A stretch of DNA of 64,000 bases from NCBI GenBank assembly GCA_938030705.1, contig CALHIR010000025.1, forward strand, positions 17,259 to 81,258. Direction: 5' to 3'. Source of the stretch: Candidatus Poseidoniaceae archaeon (GTDB taxonomy: Archaea > Thermoplasmatota > Poseidoniia > Poseidoniales > Poseidoniaceae). Shown here piece after piece: positions 57,363-64,000 of this stretch (its first letter is position 1; every line of letters begins with the position of its first letter). The notes under the pieces were generated by a model. That model did no database searches. It was given only the letters and a program-made list of their open reading frames with translations, and had not been told where the DNA came from. The position numbers and the translations under genes are program-made.

Positions 57363-57904
57363 GTCCGTTGACGGCCACTCCGTTAACGCTCTATGTGGAC
57401 GGCTCGTGCCTTGGTAATCAAAACGTGGATGCGTCAACGCCAGCCTCATGGGGTTTGGTCGTGGTCGTGGGGGATTCTGGCCTCGGCAAAGGGTCGGGCG
57501 AACTGCACCACGAAGAAGCGGGGCCTGTCATCACTACGGCTGGTGAGGGCGGTTTCATCGGCGCAGAAGTCGGGTCAAACAACACGGCTGAATTGAGTGG
57601 ATTTGCCGCCGCTCTTCGATGGCTTTTGATGGAAGGAGGTGAGGAAGCGGCCATCATCCGGGCCGATTCCACCTATGCGGGAAACCTTGCCAGCGGCGCA
57701 TGGAAGGCGAAGGCTAATCGCGAATTGGTGGCCCATGTTCAGGCGCTGTGGACCGAGGTCGCGAGCCTTCGCCCGCTCTCTTGGTCCCATGTGAAGGCGC
57801 ACCGAGGCCATCGATGGAACGAACGTGCCGACCACTTGGCGGCACGCCACGTCAACGGTGAACCTCCCGAGCCGCTGTCCTTTTGGAAACCCGGTCAGCG
57901 CTGA
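57359..57904 (+). CDS. rnhA: Ribonuclease HI
   Basis: TLYVDGSC; NNTAELSGFAAALRWLL; IRADSTYA; SHVKAHRGHRWNERADHLA: D-E-D-D catalytic set. GTG start overlapping gcvH stop. Confidence 0.85.
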   Translation: MSPLTATPLTLYVDGSCLGNQNVDASTPASWGLVVVVGDSGLGKGSGELHHEEAGPVITTAGEGGFIGAEVGSNNTAELSGFAAALRWLLMEGGEEAAIIRADSTYAGNLASGAWKAKANRELVAHVQALWTEVASLRPLSWSHVKAHRGHRWNERADHLAARHVNGEPPEPLSFWKPGQR

Positions 57905-58764
57905 TCTTTGAGCCGTTCTTCTAACCAAGCTCGCATGTCATCGCTGTAATCTGCGCGACGCAGGGCGTGGTCAACTTGCGCTTTCAACCAAAGAAGGGGG
58001 GCGCCAGAATCGTACCACTGTGTCCCGTCAAGAACCAAGCCGTAGAGCGCCCCTTCGTTCATCCAATGTTGTTGCAGAGCAATGCTCTGTAAGTCTCCAT
58101 GGTCTTCGTAGGTGTAAGTTTTCAACAGGGCTTGGGTGTTGGCGGGAAAGACGTATCGGCCGCACAACGCAAGGCGACTGGGGGCGTCTTCACGCGATGG
58201 TTTCTCGGCCATGGAGACGATGCGGTGCCCGTCCATGCCGACAATGCCGTAGTTCTGAATATCGTTTTCTTCTACTTCCATGAGCCCGACCGTCGCATGA
58301 CCGTGCAGGTGAAAAGCGTCAACTAAACGCTTGGAAGCGGTGGATGGTGCATAGGATTCGGTCGAGGTGTGCGTGTCCATCAGCAGGTTATCTCCGAGCA
58401 TGACCAAAAAGGGTCCATCCACGGCGTCAAGTGCTGCCTCAATGGCGTTACCAACGCCTTTTGGTTCGTGTTGAATGTGAATCTGAACGTCAAGCCCTAC
58501 GGTCGCGTGAAAAAGCGTTTCATCCAAATGGGCCTGCAGCCCATGAAGGTCTCGACGATCGTTTAACCAAGGCTCGAAGGATTTGGTGGGCGATACCACG
58601 ACATGGAGGCGCTGAATGTTGGCTTCCTTGGCTTCCATGATGAGATGCGTGAGGAGCGGGACGTCGACCAACGGGAGGGACTCCTTTGGTGAAAAGGCAC
58701 TGATCGGGAACATGCGGGTGCCAAGACCGGCCGCCACCAACACGGCGTCACGAACCACGTCCAT
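57895..58764 (-). CDS. UTP-glucose-1-phosphate uridylyltransferase-like nucleotidyltransferase
   Basis: MDVVRDAVLVAAGLGTRMFPISAFSPKESLPLVDVPLLTHLIMEAKEANI; MLGDNLLMD. Confidence 0.85.
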   Translation of the reverse strand: MDVVRDAVLVAAGLGTRMFPISAFSPKESLPLVDVPLLTHLIMEAKEANIQRLHVVVSPTKSFEPWLNDRRDLHGLQAHLDETLFHATVGLDVQIHIQHEPKGVGNAIEAALDAVDGPFLVMLGDNLLMDTHTSTESYAPSTASKRLVDAFHLHGHATVGLMEVEENDIQNYGIVGMDGHRIVSMAEKPSREDAPSRLALCGRYVFPANTQALLKTYTYEDHGDLQSIALQQHWMNEGALYGLVLDGTQWYDSGAPLLWLKAQVDHALRRADYSDDMRAWLEERLKDQR

Positions 58765-58816
58765 GCACTCCCTGAGAAGGCACAGGCTTTCAAGCGTGAG
58801 GCTCCTGCACCGCTTG

Positions 58817-59230
58817 ATGGACCGAAACGTGACGCTGGGCCTGCTGCTAGCGGGTGTTGTGCTCGTCGGCCAGAGTTTCACCACCCTCGCTCCAGCCGGC
58901 CCGTGGGATTCAGACTCCTTTACTCGCGGCGTGCTCGGCCTTCTGGGGCTTGTCCTCCTCTACCTTGCATGGTTCAACCAGACCTTCGGATTCATTGGCG
59001 TCGCACCCACGGTTGACCGTTGGCAATCGCCAGCGACCACGTGGTTGAGGGTGGTGGTGTTCGGTTTGGCTTGTTTGGTGCTCACCCGTATCATCCGCCT
59101 GGTTGACGAGCGGGGGGTTGTGCCGGAGCCAGCCGGTTTGTTACTCGCGCTCGCTGGCGTTTTAGCGCTCATGAACGGCGGTTATGTGTGGCTCATCACC
59201 TCAGGGCCATTGGCCGATGAGGAAGAGTGA
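58817..59230 (+). CDS. Small membrane protein
   Basis: Four hydrophobic segments; MDRNVTLGLLLAGVVLVGQSF start. Confidence 0.6.
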   Translation: MDRNVTLGLLLAGVVLVGQSFTTLAPAGPWDSDSFTRGVLGLLGLVLLYLAWFNQTFGFIGVAPTVDRWQSPATTWLRVVVFGLACLVLTRIIRLVDERGVVPEPAGLLLALAGVLALMNGGYVWLITSGPLADEEE

Positions 59231-59232
59231 GT

Positions 59233-60729
59233 TCAATCCTCAAGAGAGCGAAGGGCATCGTCCAAATCGGGCAGCCTTTCGGGCGTTTGCATTTGAGAAA
59301 CGTGAACAGAGCGCTCTTCGGTGGTGGGCTGCTCACCCGCCCCATCCAGCCAGGCCTTCCATGCATCGCAACGTTCGGGGCGGCGGAGAACCAGAGGCTC
59401 CCAGAGAGGTTCGAGGTCCGCACCGGCTTCATTCAGCGCTTTGACCTGGGAGGCAAAGTGGTCTGGAGCCACCTCTTCCATGCGCAAGAGCAACTCTCGA
59501 AGACGGGTCCGAACAACTTCATCGCCATCCTTCCACAATTCTTGGAACACCCCGCGTTGGTCGCTGGGGTCAAATTCAATGTATTCTCGGAGGTTGGGAA
59601 CCAAGTTTCGCCGAACGATGGCGAGGGGGTGGTCAACCAGTTGACGGAGACGGTCCGCCCACTGTTCTTTGTCGAGGTATTTGACGTCGCCAACGGTTGC
59701 ACTCGCTGCGGCGAGAACACCCTCATCTTCGGATTGCAACATGTCGTCGAGAAGGGGCAAAGCGTCCCATGTCAAACGTCGGAAAAGGCGCGTCAACACG
59801 TCCGCCATGGCGCGGCGCACCAACTTCTCTTCTCGCTGATGAAGACGAAGCGCGAGTTGGTGTCCAAAATCTCGGTCAGCCTCGATGGCCTTAGCCAGGC
59901 ATAAGGTGACCTTGTTGGCGACCTCGCCAACAGGATCGGCGGCCCGGCGCAACAGGAGCTCCTTCAGACCGAGTGGCTCGATCAGCGGTTGACGTTCCAA
60001 CAAGAGACGGACCCACTCGAGCAGGAGAAGGCGTCGGTCCAAGTCGCCACCTTCCAACCGCTCAAGGACCCAGCGTGCCGCTTCAACACCGCGCTCGTGA
60101 GCGACCACGGTGTTGGACATGCGTGGAACGACGGCGTGGGGGTTCCAATCCATGTGTTGAGGGCCTGCATCAGGTTGGGTGTGCCACGTACCGGGGCGCT
60201 CGGCCAGGGCAATGGATTCCACGAGATGGTAGCCCTGATGGACGGGTTGACCGTACGGGACGGTGGAAAGGCCGTTAAGCAGGGCGATGCTCAACCACCA
60301 GCGATCGGTGTTGGGGGCGTGCGGGTCGAAAGCCTGAGCTAACCAGTCGGTTGCAATGTGAAACAACAAACGGTGAGCCACATCGTCCAATCGACGACGG
60401 AGCCACTTTTGATGAATCTCAAACGGGTCGTCGCTGAGGTTCATGCGATGGGGAACGATCAAATCCACCACGGTGTTGAGGTGGCGGTCAAACATCCCGC
60501 GATCAACGTTGAGAATGCCGAGACCTTCTTCGAATAAGCGATGGGGAGAGGTGGGCGGTATGGCTGGAAAATCAGGGTCGCTCATGGGCGGCTCCGGAAG
60601 CGGCCACGCTTCGGTTCCACGCTCAAGCGCCTCAACCAATCCGGTAGCGACGCGCTCAAACGCCTCATCGGAAATTTTTGTCCGGCTCTTGCTCACGCTG
60701 TTCACTCCCAATCCTGCGTTCCACTCCAA
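59233..60729 (-). CDS. HEAT/armadillo-like repeat protein
   Basis: Repeated helical units (e.g. ADPVGEVANKVTLCLAKAIEADRDFG, VRRAMADVLTRLFRRLTWDALPLLDDMLQSEDEGVLAAASATV). Confidence 0.55.
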   Translation of the reverse strand: MEWNAGLGVNSVSKSRTKISDEAFERVATGLVEALERGTEAWPLPEPPMSDPDFPAIPPTSPHRLFEEGLGILNVDRGMFDRHLNTVVDLIVPHRMNLSDDPFEIHQKWLRRRLDDVAHRLLFHIATDWLAQAFDPHAPNTDRWWLSIALLNGLSTVPYGQPVHQGYHLVESIALAERPGTWHTQPDAGPQHMDWNPHAVVPRMSNTVVAHERGVEAARWVLERLEGGDLDRRLLLLEWVRLLLERQPLIEPLGLKELLLRRAADPVGEVANKVTLCLAKAIEADRDFGHQLALRLHQREEKLVRRAMADVLTRLFRRLTWDALPLLDDMLQSEDEGVLAAASATVGDVKYLDKEQWADRLRQLVDHPLAIVRRNLVPNLREYIEFDPSDQRGVFQELWKDGDEVVRTRLRELLLRMEEVAPDHFASQVKALNEAGADLEPLWEPLVLRRPERCDAWKAWLDGAGEQPTTEERSVHVSQMQTPERLPDLDDALRSLED

Positions 60730-60737
60730 TGTGAAAC

Positions 60738-61670
60738 TCAGATGTCCAGTTCAATGTTCAGGTTTTGGATGAGTTCCTTGTACCTGTTTCGGATGGTGAC
60801 TTCGGTAACACCGGCGACTTCGGCGACTTCGCGCTGAGTTCGTCGCTTTCCACACAACACCGAAGCGATGTAAATGATGGAAGCGGCGATGCCGGTTGGT
60901 CCACGACCACTGGTCAATTCTTTCTCTTGGGCGGCCTTGATGAGTTCGTAGGCTTTGGCTTCAACGTCAGCATCAAGACCCAATCCGGAACAGAATCGTG
61001 AGATGTAATCTTCGGGGCCGGTTGGCATGATCTTCATCTTCAGTTCACGCACCATGAATCGGTAGGTTCGACCGATCTCTTTGCGACCGGTACGAGAGGC
61101 CTGTCCGATTTCGTCCAGTGTTCGTGGAACACCGCACTGGCGGCAAGCCGCATAGAGGGAAGCAGCGGCCACGCCTTCGATGGAACGGCCTCGAATCAAG
61201 CGCTTGTCGACGGCTTTCTTGTAGTTCACAGCCGCAGCTTCACGAACGGACTTCGGGAGTTCAAGGCGGCTGGCCATGCGGTCGAGCTCAGCGAGCGCCA
61301 TGGCGAGGTTGCGCTCGGTGGCGTTGCTCACTCGGCTTCGCTTCTGCCACTTGCGCATGCGGTAAAATTGCGAGCGGTAACGAGAATTGATCGTTTTTCC
61401 AGAATAATCCTTGTTTTGCCAATCGATGTCCGTGGACAGACCCTTGTCGTGAAGCATCACGGTCATGGGCGCACCGGTACGGGCACGCTGGTCGCCCTGT
61501 TCGGGGGAAAAGACACGCCATTCAGCGCCCTGGTCGATGACGTTGTCTTCCAAAACCAACCCACAGTCGTCGCAGACCACTTCGCCACGGGTTTCGTCTC
61601 TCGAGAGCGATCTGCTACCGCAGTCGCTGCATTTCACAATGTCTTCCACTTGTTGTTCATCCATGTTCAT
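60738..61670 (-). CDS. tfb: Transcription initiation factor IIB
   Basis: [45 protein letters not shown]; two cyclin-like repeats; [17 protein letters not shown]-terminus. Confidence 0.95.
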   Translation of the reverse strand: MNMDEQQVEDIVKCSDCGSRSLSRDETRGEVVCDDCGLVLEDNVIDQGAEWRVFSPEQGDQRARTGAPMTVMLHDKGLSTDIDWQNKDYSGKTINSRYRSQFYRMRKWQKRSRVSNATERNLAMALAELDRMASRLELPKSVREAAAVNYKKAVDKRLIRGRSIEGVAAASLYAACRQCGVPRTLDEIGQASRTGRKEIGRTYRFMVRELKMKIMPTGPEDYISRFCSGLGLDADVEAKAYELIKAAQEKELTSGRGPTGIAASIIYIASVLCGKRRTQREVAEVAGVTEVTIRNRYKELIQNLNIELDI

Positions 61671-61894
61671 CCCTCAACAGTTCACATCGAAGTGCGAACC
61701 TATTTAATCCCTTTTGACATTGGTATTTATACTTGATGATGTCATGTTGATTAAATATTTTTCATGCCACCGAGAAACATAAGGTGGCGAGTGATTCGAA
61801 CCACTGCGAACCCTTTGATGAGGCCAAAACGAATCAGTGGGTTTGTGCATTCACCCTATGATTCGTTTGAAGAACGATTGAATCAGAGGTTGGT

Positions 61895-62134
61895 TTAATC
61901 AAAAAAAGAGAGGACCGTCTCAATAGTTTTCGGAAGAGCCATCAATGCGAACGCAATGATTAGAATCGTAAAAAATTGTTTTGTAGACATTTCATCTTCC
62001 TTATCTTCCTCTTTCATTTTCTTTGAACGCTTCATCTCGTAGGATATGGCCCATAAAATGAACAAAACAAAAGCAATCACTCCAATGATTGGTATAATGA
62101 TGATTGCAATAAAGGCAGCGCCCTCATTTGACAT
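61895..62134 (-). CDS. Small membrane protein
   Basis: 79 aa with two TM segments separated by a charged linker. Confidence 0.5.
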   Translation of the reverse strand: MSNEGAAFIAIIIIPIIGVIAFVLFILWAISYEMKRSKKMKEEDKEDEMSTKQFFTILIIAFALMALPKTIETVLSFFD

Positions 62135-62376
62135 TGGTTAATCGTGCAATTGCCAAGATATAGTCATGATTACACTTGGAATCACATATGTCCGAATCAG
62201 AGGGGGCCGTCTGCTTAGTCATCGTACCTAATGTAGACTAAACCAAGGTCTGTGCTCTTTGATTTTCGAGTTCTCTTCTGGAATACAGAAACTTGGTTTC
62301 AGCAGGGCATTATTGCCAAGACTAGAAGTTCCCCTTGCATCATTTGATTTTTATATCAAGGCACGGAATTATCGCT

Positions 62377-64000
62377 ATGGGCGACAAGGTGCTGAGAGCA
62401 GTTTTCCTCAGTTCTTTGATGATGATTCTATCACTGTCGGTAGGTATGCCACTGCTGAATGAATTGAATGAGAGTAACACGACATTGAATTCAGATTCTC
62501 AACCTCAAGACAGTGCATGGAATGTTGAAGTGTTTCCCATATCCAACAGTGATTGTGAGTCGATTGATCTTTCCTCTGAAATCACATACCATACTTGTCG
62601 GTCTACACACCCCGAGGCCGGCTCATTTTACGCTGTTTTTGATGGCCAAAAAATGAATTATTTCAACGACGCTAACTTCGGGGATCGCGCCCTTGAGAAT
62701 CATGCCATAACGCTGGACCAAAACGGGCATGTCCATTTAGCCTATATCTCGAAGACGTGGGTGACCTATGGAAGCGATCCTTTGGGTGCTGGCTACGAAG
62801 TCCACAGCGTTCATTACGCTTATTTTAACGGCATGAGTTGGGAGAATCGAGTTGTCATTTCCGATTCAACAGAAGAACGTTCATGGTGGGCTGAGAGTTT
62901 CGGTTCGCTTCAATTGGCGGTTGAAACCGGTGTTCAAGTCCATTTGACATACGTCCATCGACTCGACGAAGGAAGCATTGTTGATCATATCAAGCATTGG
63001 AAATTGGAAAATGAAGAAACGGTGAACATCACAATTGCATCAACGCCTTGGAATGGCAACGAATTAACTCCCACATTCTTGGAAATGAACCCTCAAGGCA
63101 GATTGTACCTGACATACTACAACAATGATGGCTTGGCACTGATGGTCAAAAACCCGAACACAACAGCATGGTTTGGGAACGAAATTGACATCGCAAGTGA
63201 AGTTGCTCTCCCAATGTGGTCTGATGATCGTCGAAGTTTTGCTCCCCATTCCTCCGCATTAGGATTCAATGAACAGCTCCACATTTGTCATTACGATACG
63301 GAAAATGAATCACTCATGTACACCACCAATCTAACCTCCTTGACTCAATTTGCATCAAACGGAGTTCCCATTCAATGGTCAACCACGACCATCAGTGCGA
63401 ATTCGTCAATTCAAACGGGAATGTTGTGTTCCTTGGAGGTTGATCACAATGGAGATGTCCATCTGTTTTATGGACGCCACAATGACACTACATCTGCTCT
63501 AATGCATGCAGGTCTTCACGACGGTTCTTGGTATTTGAGCGAACTTTACAACGGGCACGAATGCGAACAAAATGGCCTCAGTTGCTCTACCGGTTCCTTG
63601 CCAATTTATTCTGAATCCAAGGCACACGTACGGGCGGGCAATGAAATGTTACAAATCAGCCTGGACGAGAACTATGAGAATCGAACCGATTATGATAATG
63701 ATGGAATGGTCAATCGTGATGATGCTTTTCCGTTTGATGACAGCGAACAGTCAGATCATGATTTGGATGGTATCGGGGACAATGCAGACATTGATGACGA
63801 CAATGATGGCGTTGATGACCTTACAGATCTGTTTCCATTCAACGAACTTGAGCAGATTGATAGTGACGGAGACGGAATCGGAGATTATGCTGATTTAGAC
63901 GACGATAACGACGGATATGCCGATGAGACAGATATGTTTCCGATGGATTCTACTGAAAACAATGACACGGATTACGATGGAATTGGAAACAATGCCGACA
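62377..64000 (+). CDS. Secreted protein with propeller-like repeats and C-terminal thrombospondin-type-3-like calcium repeats (3' truncated by window)
   Basis: Manual reading of frame 1 from ATG 62377: signal peptide MGDKVLRAVFLSSLMMILSLSVGMPLL...; DNDGMVNRDDAFPFDDSEQSDHDLDGIGDNADIDDDNDGVDDLTDLFPFNELEQIDSDGDGIGDYADLDDDNDG. Missing from ORF track because no stop in window. Confidence 0.8.
   Translation, partial: MGDKVLRAVFLSSLMMILSLSVGMPLLNELNESNTTLNSDSQPQDSAWNVEVFPISNSDCESIDLSSEITYHTCRSTHPEAGSFYAVFDGQKMNYFNDANFGDRALENHAITLDQNGHVHLAYISKTWVTYGSDPLGAGYEVHSVHYAYFNGMSWENRVVISDSTEERSWWAESFGSLQLAVETGVQVHLTYVHRLDEGSIVDHIKHWKLENEETVNITIASTPWNGNELTPTFLEMNPQGRLYLTYYNNDGLALMVKNPNTTAWFGNEIDIASEVALPMWSDDRRSFAPHSSALGFNEQLHICHYDTENESLMYTTNLTSLTQFASNGVPIQWSTTTISANSSIQTGMLCSLEVDHNGDVHLFYGRHNDTTSALMHAGLHDGSWYLSELYNGHECEQNGLSCSTGSLPIYSESKAHVRAGNEMLQISLDENYENRTDYDNDGMVNRDDAFPFDDSEQSDHDLDGIGDNADIDDDNDGVDDLTDLFPFNELEQIDSDGDGIGDYADLDDDNDGYADETDMFPMDSTENNDTDYDGIGNNAD

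Noticed and set aside
61781-61870. tRNA 3'-end-like stretch (reverse strand AGTGGTTCGAATCACTCGCCACC)
   Set aside because: The T-loop-like TTCGAAT and CCA-like end are present, but the T-stem does not pair as 5 bp and no acceptor/anticodon arms could be built. At most a tRNA remnant or attachment-site scar.
1-64000. CRISPR arrays, IS elements, rRNA genes
   Set aside because: No spaced direct repeats of CRISPR type, transposase motifs or rRNA-like stretches were seen. The only strong direct repeats are in-frame coding repeats (GPPS/T, Ubl units, LDLa-like, TSP3-like).

Overview
The window looks like a gene-dense chromosomal segment of an uncultured euryarchaeon, probably Thermoplasmata-related Marine Group II/Poseidoniales-like. 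This assignment is inferred from gene content: TFB, Topo VI A/B, RFC small subunit, RpoP, diphthine synthase, geranylgeranyl reductase, GMP synthase subunit A, and very large acidic surface proteins. I support about 60 CDSs and two tRNAs (Asp-GTC on -, Arg-CCT on +). Several of these are missing from the supplied ORF track: a PQ-loop fragment at 1-99(-), a 49-aa zinc-ribbon ORF at 12362-12511, a 29-aa TM peptide at 46213-46302, and a long edge-truncated ORF at 62377->64000. Accessory or unusual loci: (i) a 284-aa protein made of four 70-aa repeats, each ending in a ThiS/MoaD/ubiquitin-like ...RIRLMPGLVGG tail, directly upstream of rpoP; (ii) a 1012-aa surface protein with degenerate LDL-receptor-class-A-like calcium-cage repeats; (iii) an A-rich two-gene locus that looks like a Type II R-M system with an unfamiliar endonuclease candidate; (iv) two tandem TerB-like genes followed by a large Eco57I/Type IIG-like DNA methyltransferase; (v) a (GPPS/T)n linker fused to a class II aldolase/adducin-like domain; (vi) a beta-propeller-like surface protein with an inserted VWA domain; (vii) a glycosyltransferase/FkbM island between two minus-strand aconitase/isopropylmalate-dehydrogenase-family genes. 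All family calls are by eye from motifs. No database search was run.
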